From: Leucaena leucocephala
Taxonomy: Eukaryota; Streptophyta; Magnoliopsida; Fabales; Fabaceae
NCBI GenBank assembly: GCA_037074615.1
Contig: CM073554.1
Span: forward strand, 20,038,501-20,102,500
Reading direction: 5' to 3'
Length of the DNA: 64,000 nucleotides
In this document: positions 37,729 through 47,091 of the stretch, one piece after another
How the letters are laid out: each line of letters starts with the position of its first letter
Position numbering within the stretch: the stretch's first letter is position 1
Translations under genes and position numbers: made by a program
Notes under the pieces: generated by a model
What the model was told of the DNA's origin: nothing
Database searches by the model: none
The model's input: the letters and a program-made list of their open reading frames with translations, nothing else

Positions 37729-37766
<38 letters not shown>

Positions 37767-37800
37767 GCCCATTTCTTATACTTCTCTCATACACACTGAT
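36551..37800. other. Upstream region of the first intact receptor kinase gene
   Basis: AT-rich DNA with CCACCA repeats near 36838-36912 and no open frame of interest. At 37728-37767 a 40-base perfect palindrome (CTTC, sixteen AT units, GAAG) lies just before the gene. The proximal promoter and leader must lie in the last few hundred bases. Confidence 0.4.
37728..37767. repeat. Perfect (AT)16 palindrome with CTTC/GAAG arms
   Basis: The (AT)n run is bounded by CTTC on the left and GAAG on the right, making an exact 40-base palindrome able to form a cruciform or hairpin. An upstream in-frame ATG (37762) is created inside it, 39 bases before the preferred start. Confidence 0.8.
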
Positions 37801-40254
37801 ATGGCTGTTTCAATATCAATCCTCCACGTTCTTCTTCTCTTGTCTCTCTCTTTTGAATGTTGTTCGTCTTCATCACCATCACTTCTCAGTGGCTTCTCCC
37901 TCTCCGTTGAGAAACCAGACGATGTTATTCTCTCACCGAACGGCGTCTTCTCTGCCGGCTTCTACAACGTTGGTGAAAACGCCCATGTCTTCTCCGTCTG
38001 GTTCACCCAAAAACGTCCCGTCGTTTGGATGGTAAACCGTGACCAACCCGTCAACGGTAAACGATCTTCACTTTCCCTCCATAAAACAGGAAACCTCGTC
38101 CTCTCCGATGCCGGACAGTTCAACGTGTGGTCCACCGACACTAACTCGTCTTTGCCGACACAATTGAATCTTACCGACAAAGGAAATCTAGTACTCTACG
38201 AGCTACATCCTCAACGAAGCAAAATTCTATGGCAAAGTTTTGACTTCCCGACAGACACCCTACTTCCTGGACAACAACTCACAAGATATACAAAGCTTGT
38301 CTCTTCTAGAAGCGAAACCAATCAATCACCAGGGTTTTACAAGCTTTTCTTTGACGACAACAACATTCTTAGCCTTTTATACGACGGCCCCGATCTGTCC
38401 AGCAAATATTGGCCTTCCCCATGGCTTCTGAGCTGGCAAGTTGGAAGAAGCACCTACGATAGTAGCAGAATCGCAGAGTTAGATTCGCTTGGAGATTTCA
38501 TTTCAACAGACAGATATAACTTTTCCACTTCCGATTCTGGGTTGGCCATAGAAAGAAGATTGAAACTTGATTCTGATGGAAACGTCCGAGTCTACAGCCT
38601 ACAGAATAATCAATGGGAAGTGACGTGGCAAGCCATATCTGATCCTTGTGTTGTTCATGGACTTTGTGGTTCTAACAGCACGTGCATGTATGATCCTAGA
38701 GAAGGAAGGAAGTGTTCGTGTCTTCCTGGATATAGAGTGAAGAAGAACCATAGCGATTGGTCTTATGGTTGTGAACCCAGATTTAAGCTCTCATGTCATA
38801 AAAATGAGTCAACCTTCATCAAATTGGCAGATGTTGAGCTGTATGGGTATGATTATTTTTATAAGGAAAACATCAGTTATAGTGATTGTGAGAATGCATG
38901 CTTGCAAGATTGTGAGTGCCGGGCGTTTCAGTACTCGTTTAACAACGATAACGGTTTATTTCAATGCTATACAAAAAGGGTTCTGCTCAATGGTCATCGA
39001 TCCACAGGCTTTAGAGGAACAACCTACTTGAGACTTCCCAAAACCATAAGAAACAATGCTTCCTTCTTTGAAGATGAAGAATTTGCTGAAGAAAATGGTC
39101 AATTCTGTTCAGTGGCGAAGCTCGAAAGAGCCTATGCTAAGGGACATGCCAGCAGTTTTGTGAAGTTCTTGCTTTGGTTTTCCGTCGCAATTGGGGTGTT
39201 TGAAGTCCTCTTCATTTCTGTAACTTGGTTTTCTTTGATGAGAACCACACAGAACTCTGATGTGAATCAACAAAGGTACAATTTTCTGTCACCTTTTGGT
39301 TTCAGAAAATATAGTTACTCTGAGCTAAAACAAGCAACAAAAGGGTTCACAGAAGAAATTGGAAGAGGAGCGAGTGGAATAGTGTACAAAGGAGTATTGC
39401 CAGATCAGCGAATCGCTGCAATAAAGAAGCTGAATAATGACAATATTGGAGCCAAACGAGATGAAGCGGAATTCCTAGCTGAAGTGAGCATAATCGGTAA
39501 GCTTAACCACATGAACTTGATCGAAATGTGGGGTTATTGTGCTGAGGGAAAGCATAGGCTATTGGTTTACGAGTTCATGGAGAAAGGTTCTTTAGCAGAA
39601 AATCTCAAATCAAACACTCTAGATTGGACCAAAAGATTCAACATCGCCCTCGGAACAGCAAGGGTTCTAGCTTACTTGCACGAAGAATGCTTGGAATGGA
39701 TTCTGCATTGTGACATAAAGCCTCAGAATATTCTTCTGGATTCAAATTACCAACCAAAGGTAGCAGATTTCGGCTTATCTAAGCTTCTCAATCGGAATGA
39801 CCAAAGCACTCAAAGCTTCTCAGTTATAAGAGGAACGAGGGGATATATGGCACCTGAATGGGTTTTCAATTTGCAAATAACGTCAAAGGTGGATGTGTAT
39901 AGCTATGGGATTGTTGTGTTGGAGATGATAACAGGAAGGAGTGTGATGATGATGGGAAGTGGGAGTGAGGTAGGAGAAGAGGCAATGAATGGGGGGCTTG
40001 TGGCATGGGTGAGAGGGAAGAGGAAGAAAACGACGTCGGAGGAAGGGTCGTTGTCATCGTGTTGTTGGGTGGAGCAAATAATTGATGCAGGCATAATTGG
40101 ATCAGAGTTGGAGGTTGAGAACATGAAGAAAATGGAAACTTTGGCCAGAGTGGCATTGGAGTGTGTGGAAGAAGACAGGGATGCGAGGCCCAGCATGAGT
40201 CAAGTTGTTGAGATGCTTCAAAGTCATGATGATGCTTCTTCTTCTTCTTCTTAG
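37801..40254 (+). CDS. G-type lectin S-receptor-like Ser/Thr kinase (ZmPK1-like), copy 1
   Basis: Intronless receptor kinase for the plasma membrane, 817 aa from the ATG at 37801. That Met opens a clean signal peptide (MAVSISILHVLLLLSLSF); an in-frame ATG at 37762 would add 13 residues and lies in a microsatellite. Order: B-lectin domain about 35-150, S-locus region, EGF-like CSCLPGYR segment near 300, PAN/apple domain about 335-425 (CENACLQDCECRAFQY), transmembrane helix about 453-478, kinase about 515-795. Seen in the kinase: GRGASGIVYKG at 521, Lys 542 in AAIKKL, HCD at 636-638, DFG at 656-658, GYMAPEW. The Cys before the catalytic Asp makes it a non-RD kinase, as usual in this subfamily. 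The Ser-rich tail ends with five serines. Ligand unknown. It shares an almost identical kinase tract with copy 2. Confidence 0.93.
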   Translation: MAVSISILHVLLLLSLSFECCSSSSPSLLSGFSLSVEKPDDVILSPNGVFSAGFYNVGENAHVFSVWFTQKRPVVWMVNRDQPVNGKRSSLSLHKTGNLVLSDAGQFNVWSTDTNSSLPTQLNLTDKGNLVLYELHPQRSKILWQSFDFPTDTLLPGQQLTRYTKLVSSRSETNQSPGFYKLFFDDNNILSLLYDGPDLSSKYWPSPWLLSWQVGRSTYDSSRIAELDSLGDFISTDRYNFSTSDSGLAIERRLKLDSDGNVRVYSLQNNQWEVTWQAISDPCVVHGLCGSNSTCMYDPREGRKCSCLPGYRVKKNHSDWSYGCEPRFKLSCHKNESTFIKLADVELYGYDYFYKENISYSDCENACLQDCECRAFQYSFNNDNGLFQCYTKRVLLNGHRSTGFRGTTYLRLPKTIRNNASFFEDEEFAEENGQFCSVAKLERAYAKGHASSFVKFLLWFSVAIGVFEVLFISVTWFSLMRTTQNSDVNQQRYNFLSPFGFRKYSYSELKQATKGFTEEIGRGASGIVYKGVLPDQRIAAIKKLNNDNIGAKRDEAEFLAEVSIIGKLNHMNLIEMWGYCAEGKHRLLVYEFMEKGSLAENLKSNTLDWTKRFNIALGTARVLAYLHEECLEWILHCDIKPQNILLDSNYQPKVADFGLSKLLNRNDQSTQSFSVIRGTRGYMAPEWVFNLQITSKVDVYSYGIVVLEMITGRSVMMMGSGSEVGEEAMNGGLVAWVRGKRKKTTSEEGSLSSCCWVEQIIDAGIIGSELEVENMKKMETLARVALECVEEDRDARPSMSQVVEMLQSHDDASSSSS

Positions 40255-40460
40255 TCATGAACGGCGGCTTCAAAATTTACATATGCAATTTCGTCCATGG
40301 TTTTTATTTGTTTCTTGGGGTGCGTTAGCTAGAATTGCACACAGTGCCTAGTCCGAGCCTAGCTAGGTTTAACTTTTTTATTAAAATGAGTAAAATAAAT
40401 TTATACCAAAAATTATTATTGCATATTGCTCACTACTTCTTAGTATAACTTTTTAATGAT

Positions 40461-40492
<32 letters not shown>

Positions 40493-40690
40493 TTTATAGT
40501 AATTTTTCCTTTTTATTTTGTTGGCTGAAGTCCTGTTTTCTTTTATATAAAATATTTTTTTAAGAAATTTATTGTATATATAAGCACTTAAGATGGTTAT
40601 ATAAAAAAAGACTATAAGTGAATTTGTCCTCTCGACTTATTGATCATGAAGTTGAATGTGCTTCGCCTTCTCATCTATGGGGTCGTTATA
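40255..40690. other. 3' flank of copy 1 with (TA)n run
   Basis: Presumed 3'UTR followed by AT-rich DNA. A (TA)n microsatellite occupies about 40463-40488. Confidence 0.5.
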
Positions 40691-41208
40691 GGGCCCATTT
40701 GGATAGGATTTTAAAAACGAGCTTATGAAAAAAAAGAGATTTTGAACAACTTATAGAAAAGGGTTTTTGGAGAAGAGATTATGAAAAAAAAGTTATTTTG
40801 AATAAATGAGTGTTTGGATAGTTATTTTCAAAAGTACTTTTGTTATTGGTAAATTACGAAAAAGGATATGAGTATTAAATGAGGAGAGATAAGAAATGAG
40901 AGGAGAGAGGAGAGAGGGTATAAGAAAGAAAAGAGAAAAAAAGTAGGAGAAAGAGAGGGGGTATAAGAAAAAGTAGGAGAGAGTGTAAGAAAAAGTAGGG
41001 GTAATATAGTAATTGGTTAGTTCATACGTGGTTTACTGTTCCATAAGCTACTCTGACCAGCTTATCTGAAACCTTGGTTTTAAGTCATAGTTTAGTCCAA
41101 AAGCCCATTTAAACAAATATGACTGTTTGTTTTAAAATTTCTCCAAACCTAGGTTTTGAGCCAAACCTTGGTTTAAAACCAAGGTTTGACATCCTTCCAA
41201 ACACGCAC
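40691..41208. mobile_element. MITE with GGGCCCATTTGG / GTGCGTGTTTGG ends
   Basis: The 518-bp element starts GGGCCCATTTGG and its right end reads, in reverse complement, GTGCGTGTTTGG. It is flanked by ATA at 40688-40690 and ATA at 41209-41211, a likely 3-bp duplication. The middle is a purine-rich GAGAGGAGAGAGG tract. It is the best-preserved member of the superfamily also seen at 15.1, 23.3, 24.3, 48.4 and 59.0 kb. Confidence 0.7.
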
Positions 41209-41299
41209 ATAATCTGTGGTTGCTGCTTGTGTTTGCAAGACATATTTCAAATCACACCAATTAAACTCAATTTATTGGTATTTCATGGGTTCAACTCGT

Positions 41300-41545
41300 A
41301 AAAAGGTGAGATATGCGACTATTTGAAGCGTGTTCGATCTTTAGGAAGTATCACTTTGTTCTAGTTTCAATCACAGCGTTTAGGGAGACATCTTAACTCA
41401 TAAGTGCCTAGGTTTACATTTGAAGATAATAAACGATTCGCCTTGCTTGACATTGTTATCGTCTAAGAGAAAGGAAGATTTTATCATGTCCTTGGATTGT
41501 AGGTGAGCCCAACCTCTTTCCAAAAATTCCTTTATCAAAAACAAT
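41300..41545 (+). repeat. Dispersed retroposed repeat with A-rich tail
   Basis: Counterpart of 9255-9500, with the same block order and a 3' end CCTTTATCAAAAACAA. It follows the MITE after about 90 bp. Confidence 0.55.
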
Positions 41546-41929
41546 TATTCTTATTTCTCTTGATGAATATATGAGCCAAAATGTGAGTATTTTATATGCA
41601 TATATATATAGCTCATAAAAATATATTTGAATTTGTACGTCTATGTTTAATTTATTAAGCTATAAATTAATAAGCTCTATAATATAATATAGCCCATAGA
41701 TATATTCGTTCAAATTTCAGATAAATAAGCTATAAAAAATATATAGCCCATAGATATATTCGTTCAAATTTGTTATTCTTAGTTAGATATATAATATAAA
41801 ATCTATATTTCACATGACCCACAAGCGATCTTGCCAAGTAAATCATGTATTTTTTTATGAGAGTGCACTTATCACGAAGATAGAAAACAACATCAAAGCC
41901 ACCGCACTTAAAGATTCTTCTAAGTTGCC

Positions 41930-42107
41930 GTGACTAATTAAGAATCATAAGCGGCTCGGTATCTTTTAAGTGAGGTCTCGAATTCGAGTCTTGGCGCATG
42001 CAGAAAATTTCTGTTAGGAGACTCACCTACTATAGCTAGGTATACGATGTGGGTCGGATATAAATGTAATTAGGATAAAGCTCCCATAAATTAGGTGGGA
42101 AAAAAAA
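41930..42107 (+). mobile_element. tRNA-derived SINE-like element abutting the kinase pseudogene
   Basis: It shares the B-box-like GTCTCGAATTCGAGTCTTGG, GTTAGGAGACTCACCTAC, AGGATAAAGCTCCCATAAA and a ten-A tail with 6425-6612. The A tail ends at about 42108, directly against the 3' end of the minus-strand receptor-kinase pseudogene. Confidence 0.6.
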
Positions 42108-42604
42108 AATCATATTCTTCATTCTTCATGCTCTGAAGCATTTCTACAACTTGGCTCATGGTGGGCCTTGCATCTTTGTCTTCCTTGACGCACTCCAATA
42201 GCCTGTGCTTTCCCTAGCACAATACCCACATTTCGATCAAGTTCATGTGGTTTAGCTCACCGATTATGCTTACTTCAGCCATAAATTCTCCTTCTTCCTG
42301 TTTTCCTCCAACGTTGTTGTTACCATTATTCAGCTTCTTTATTGCAGCGACTCGTTGATCTGATAATACTCCTTTGTACACTATTCCACCTGCTCCTCTT
42401 CCAATTTCTTCTTTGAACCCTTTGGTTGCTTGTTTTAGCTCTGAGTAAGTATATTTTCTGAACCGGAAACGAGACCGAAAGTTGTACCCTTGTTGATTTG
42501 TAATATCAGAATCGTCTTTGTTTCTAATCAAACAACACCAAATTAGACATATAAAGAGGACTTCAAGCACCCCAACAGAAACAGCACTACAAAAAAATTA
42601 ACTT

Positions 42605-42812
42605 TTGTCGCCGCCGAAAGCACAAAAGTCACCGCTAAAAACTTTTAGCGACAACTTTTTATCGCCGCCAAGTCGCCGCTTATGAGACTGTCGCCTATTA
42701 GCATTAGCGGCGACAATTGAAAGTCGCCGCTGAATGTCAACAATCAGTGGCGACAAATGTCGCCGCCTAATGTCGAATCAGCGGCGACAATTGTCGCCGC
42801 TGAAAGTCAATA
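42605..42812. repeat. Left subterminal GCGGCGACAA repeat array of the CACTA element
   Basis: About ten copies, some decayed, of a 10-mer GCGGCGACAA or its complement occur in both orientations, often as the palindrome GCGGCGACAATTGTCGCCGC. The spacing is irregular. Confidence 0.8.
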
Positions 42813-43013
42813 ATTGATTTTAATTTTTTTCTTATTTTTTTTAAATAAAAACTTGTAATAGGCTTATAAATATATAAATAAAATAATAAATAATTAAATG
42901 AACCAAAATCTAATAATATTAATGAATAATTCATATCATCTTTTACAATATCAGAGTACATTAATTATTTAAATATATTTAAAAATAAAATAAAAATGTT
43001 TGGTTGAAACATT

Positions 43014-44149
43014 TTAACTCTCCTCTGAAGCTAAAAGCGCATGTCTTTCATCTCTGAAGCTAACAACTTTGACCTTTAAGTTTAAGTCTCTGTGTAAAAC
43101 ATGTGCATGTGCATGTCTTTCCTCTCTGAGGCTAATAGCTTTAAATTTTAACTCTCCTCTACCTGTTAGAGCCTCGTTTAATATCTCGTCGTCATCGTCA
43201 TCGTCATCATCCATTTCCCTTGCTTGCATGCTTGGTGATTTTATATCCTTTAGTTTAACAACCCAGAAAAATAAATTAGAAAAGGGTTCTAGAATTAATT
43301 TATTGAGAAGAAATATAAAAGAGAGACAAGTTAGATCCATACGAGTCTATAATGATCATTTTTTTTAAAAAAAAAACTAAATTTAGCATTTACAGACAAT
43401 CAATATATAATGAAATTTATAACATGCGGCACTATTTACAAAGCATAAATGGTGCAACTATTTGTGACATTATGAAAAAAAACACAATTTATATATCATT
43501 ATGACATAAATCTATATAGAAAGTATATTTATTATACTGGTTATGACATTAACCAATATAAAGTGTTTTTTCCACTCAGTTGTATACGTTACAACTGATG
43601 TAAAAAGTGAAAACTATTTTTTTGTGTTTGATTAACTTGTTTTTACATTGGCTAATAAAACTGGGGTAGAAAAGTCTTCTTCTACACCATTTTAACAATA
43701 AGTATTAAATTTTTTATAGTGACTAAAGAGAATTAGTTTAGAAAGTATTTTTTAATGAGCCTAAACTCTTTATCATATTCATATATAATATACCACTAAA
43801 AGTGTTTAATTTAAAAGAAAAAAATGGAGAAGTTAGAAATCATTAGAGTAATTACCTGGTGGAGATTGTGGCGAGAAGAGTGACGGAAGGACAGCCTTGA
43901 AGTGCCCACAATTTCTTCATATTCAGCAGCATCAAGTTCCTTTAAATATTGAGGATTGAAGAGCTTTGGTAACAAATATTGCCTTACTATGATGAGCAAT
44001 AACAATGGCAAAGGAAACAACATTCCTGCCATTGGAATCCAAGTCACTCAGAAACAAACCAACAAATACACACATTGCAACACTGTGAACATTAGTATGT
44101 CTCTGAATGGTACTGTCTCCACAAATGAAGCATGGTCCCCCTCCAAGAC
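43014..44149 (-). pseudogene. Captured fragment of a BOR-type boron transporter gene inside the CACTA element
   Basis: A minus-strand exon-like block at 44149-43856 encodes VLEGDHASFVETVPFRDILM, FTVLQCVYLLVCF, a TGA stop, VTWIPMAGMLFPLPLLLLII and LLPKLFNPQYLKELDAAEYE, ending at an AG|GTAATT donor. A second block, from about 43250 to a stop at 43014, encodes KDIKSPSMQAREM, an eight-Asp run, then EILNEALTGRGELKFKAISL and RHAHAHVL. These match the last transmembrane helices and the acidic C-terminal tail of plant BOR (SLC4-like) borate exporters. The stop falls where the family has Gly in CFGVTW. Only the gene's 3' part is present and the intron is kept, so it was captured as DNA. It probably makes no functional transporter. 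Confidence 0.85.
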
Positions 44150-45636
44150 CCTATCATTTCAAACAAGAAACAAATGAGTTCAAGGCAAAGAGCAACTCTG
44201 TTTCACCTTTTGAATTACTATCTGCATTTCGTTGGGGAAAATCAGCAGATGACCCAGCATTGGGGGATTCAAAGTTGCCTAACCATGAAGTTGGACTTAT
44301 TCCTTGAGGTGTTGAAAGAGCTTGAGTGAGATGATGGAGTAGTTGTGAGCCCTTGCTGCATTGGATAACTATGGATGACCAAAACTAAAGGAATTCGAGT
44401 GCTACCAGGTTAATTTCTGTCAGAAATGACAAGGCATATTTTATACATATTGCATAAAAGAATTAGTAATAAAAAAGCTGATGAAAAATATGCAACAGAA
44501 GGATAAAAATCAGCAACTACCAATGTGACCAATCAAAGCAAACAATTTGGAAATTCTCTAGAAAAGGCAGTGCCCATGTCCTCTATTGCTGCCATGTCTC
44601 TAAATTCATACAGAAGATCAAAATTAACCATTTTCAGAAGGTCATATTGCTTTAAAGAGAATGAATATATCCTATGATGGTAAGCTCAGGATTTGGAAAA
44701 GCAAATGAAATTTTGACAAATGATTAATGATCCTATTATATGGTTAGCAACTAACCGTGAGGACGTCAGGTGAATGGTTGGATAACACAAACTAAATGAA
44801 GAGTAAAACACTAGGCATGGTTAAGAGGAATCTTATAAGTAATGGCAAAATTAAAGCCTGGAAATTATATATAGATCTATATGACAAAAAATATCAGGAG
44901 TTTATCAGGTAGCCAAACTCAAACTTGAACTTTGACACAATTCTTCAACCTAGAAGATTTAGTAATTCATATCAGGTTAAACAGAAGCATTCGCCTTATA
45001 ATTCAGAACTATTTATTTGAATACATTGAAAGGTCCAAAAAGAACTTCTAAATTGAAGTTTCTATTCAATCCAAACCAAATACACTCCCAATATGCATAA
45101 TGATATGAGCATAAATCAATACAAAAACATTTTCCACTAGCTCCTTTTCTCCCAAATTTCAAAATATATCCTCAAATTGCACAAGAAAATTTTAAAAGAA
45201 GTGAGGCATATCTAAAAATGTAAGGCAATGGCTTTGCCTCGAAGCTGGTTGAATTGTTGCTTGCCAATGATATTGTGGGTGATGACGACAATAGTGCGAT
45301 GGAGAAGAATGAAGCGTTAGGCACCATACAATCTGGTGGCTTTGATTTTTAGTTATGGTTTTTTCTTCGTCCACACAATCTTGACTTTAAACGGTGACCT
45401 ACCCCAAAATCGAAAGAAAAAAGAGGAGACAGATTGAAGACAGAGTCAGATAACTCACCTTAGATGGATGACGACGTCACAGCTCGATTTCCGGCCTCCG
45501 GTCACTCCTCCAACGGCACAATCCTCTTGTCCTTCCCTCGTGCTCTCCTTCTATCTCTCGCTCTCGAATGTTCTCTGAAGCCATCGAAGCTAAGGAATAA
45601 GAAAGTGAAGGAAATCCCTAATAAAATATTTAAAGT

Positions 45637-45745
45637 TATTAGCGGCGACAAAAAAAAGTCGCCGCTGACTTTCAGCGGCGACTTTGTTGTCGTCGCAGAA
45701 ACTCAGGACTTTTAGCGGCGACAAACAAAGTTGCCGCTGAAAGTC
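45637..45745. repeat. Internal GCGGCGAC repeat cluster of the CACTA element
   Basis: Five or six copies of the GCGGCGAC motif in both orientations lie about 820 bp inside the right end. They mirror the terminal clusters and separate the gene-carrying part from an AT-rich 640-bp stretch. Confidence 0.75.
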
Positions 45746-46379
45746 TTATTTTTACCAAATATTTTTTAGAAAATAATTATCTTAATAAAATAATGATATT
45801 TTTCCTCCAATAGCTTCTTCAACTCATTAGTTAATTTTTATAAAATTTTCTGGGTAAATGATAACCTCTAACTATTTTTCTTGAATTTTCTAATAAAATA
45901 TGCCTTTAATTCTTGAAAAATAGCTATTAAATCATTTGGGTCTCTTTTGGGGAAATAAACTCTTTCATAATTTTCTAAACCCCAAAATACTCATTTTATG
46001 ATTTTTTTATTTTTTTAAATATCAAAATATTTTTAATGATTATTTTTTCCTTTATTCTTTCTCTAAAATTCACTTTTGACATTTTAGATAAATACCGTTA
46101 AATTCAATAATACTTTATAAATCCTTTTTATAAAAGTTAGGATGTTACATGAAATGCACATACTAACTCTCATACTCATTGACACACATTTATAATATCT
46201 CTCTCATAAACATACCCCCGCTTCATCTCCTTCTTTCACAGACATCACATTATTATCTGTATAATTTCTTCTTATTACAATAACATGTGAAATTCTTTTA
46301 TTTATTATTTAATAATTTAATTTTATAGATTAGATAATTACTTAAAACCCTCTAAATTGGGGGAAAATTATATGAAGAC

Positions 46380-46535
46380 TTTTAGCGGCGACATTTGTCG
46401 CCGCTGAATCCTACCTTCTGCGGCGACAATTTGTTGTCGCCGCAGAAACTATATGACCTTCTGCGGCGACAATATGTGTCGCCGCTGAAAATCTACTTTC
46501 AGCGGCGATTTTTTTTGTCGCCGCTGAAAAGTTGT
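46380..46535. repeat. Right subterminal GCGGCGACAA repeat array of the CACTA element
   Basis: Eight or so copies of the same motif and its complement are spaced 10-40 bp apart, ending about 30 bp before the terminal inverted repeat. Confidence 0.8.
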
Positions 46536-47091
46536 CGTTAAAACTTTATTTTCTTGTAGTGAGAAAACCAAAGAAGGAACTCAACGAAACTGTTGTCCTT
46601 TCCTGAGGCAGTTTCAAACTTCACGAAGCAAACATCACCATTATTTGTCATAAGCAGATTCTTCTTCTTCATCTTCAAGGAATGATGAACTCCCATTGTG
46701 TTTAGGTAATCTTAAGTAGGCTGTTCCACGAAATCTTGGGGAATTATGACCATTGGTCAGAATTCTTTTGATATAACACCTAAACAAACCAATATCTTCT
46801 CCAAATGTGTACTGAAACACCTTGCATTCACAGTCGCGTAAGCACAAATTCTTGCAATTCTTGTAACTGATGTTTAGCTTTTAGGCATAGTCATTTCCAT
46901 AGAACTCAACATCTGGCAATCTCAAGAAATTTTGATCACATGAGAATTCAAATTTGGGTTCACCCCCATAAGACCAATCGCTATGATTCTTCACTCTGTA
47001 TCCTGGAAGACATGAGCATAATTTCCTTCCCTTCTTAAGATCGTACTTGCACATACTATGGATCCCACATATTCCATGAATATTACAAGAG

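Larger units (their letters stand above)
42585..46561. mobile_element. Non-autonomous CACTA (En/Spm, DTC) transposon, 3,977 bp
   Basis: The left end is CACTACAAAAAAATTAACTT and the right end, reverse complemented, is CACTACAAGAAAATAAAG. The flanks carry a 2-base duplication (AG before the left end and AG after the right end). Removing the element and one AG restores a receptor-kinase transmembrane reading frame, so both ends are exact. Subterminal clusters of GCGGCGACAA and its complement TTGTCGCCGC occur at 42605-42812, 45637-45745 and 46380-46535, as expected for transposase-binding regions in this superfamily. I see no transposase (TNPD/TNPA-like) open frame, so movement would need a helper. 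The interior holds a boron-transporter gene fragment on the minus strand. Confidence 0.88.
42113..47091 (-). pseudogene. Lectin receptor kinase pseudogene, split by a CACTA element
   Basis: The right part (47091-46562) encodes the EGF and PAN regions: NIHGICGIHSMCKYDLKKGR, CSCLPGYRVKNHSDWSYGG, an in-frame TAA after GNDYA, then LCLRDCECKVFQYTFGEDIG and YLRLPK. After SAYDK there are stops and a frame change. The left part (42584-42113) continues FSVSVGVLEVLFICLIW, FRKYTYSELKQATKGFKEEI and GRGAGGIVYKG to MNLIEMW. After that come a 2-base loss and a jump straight to the C-terminal ECVKEDKDARPTMSQVVEML motif. The B-lectin domain and about 200 kinase codons, with the catalytic and DFG motifs, are missing. 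The CACTA element lies in the transmembrane-helix codons. The orientation is opposite to the two intact copies. Confidence 0.9.

Noticed and set aside
39866..40273. 135-codon and 97-codon minus-strand frames under the receptor kinase 3' end
   Set aside because: Antisense shadows of the kinase C-terminal coding sequence.
42585..46561. The CACTA element as an autonomous transposon
   Set aside because: No transposase-like open frame of useful length lies on either strand. The only recognisable coding matter is the boron-transporter fragment.
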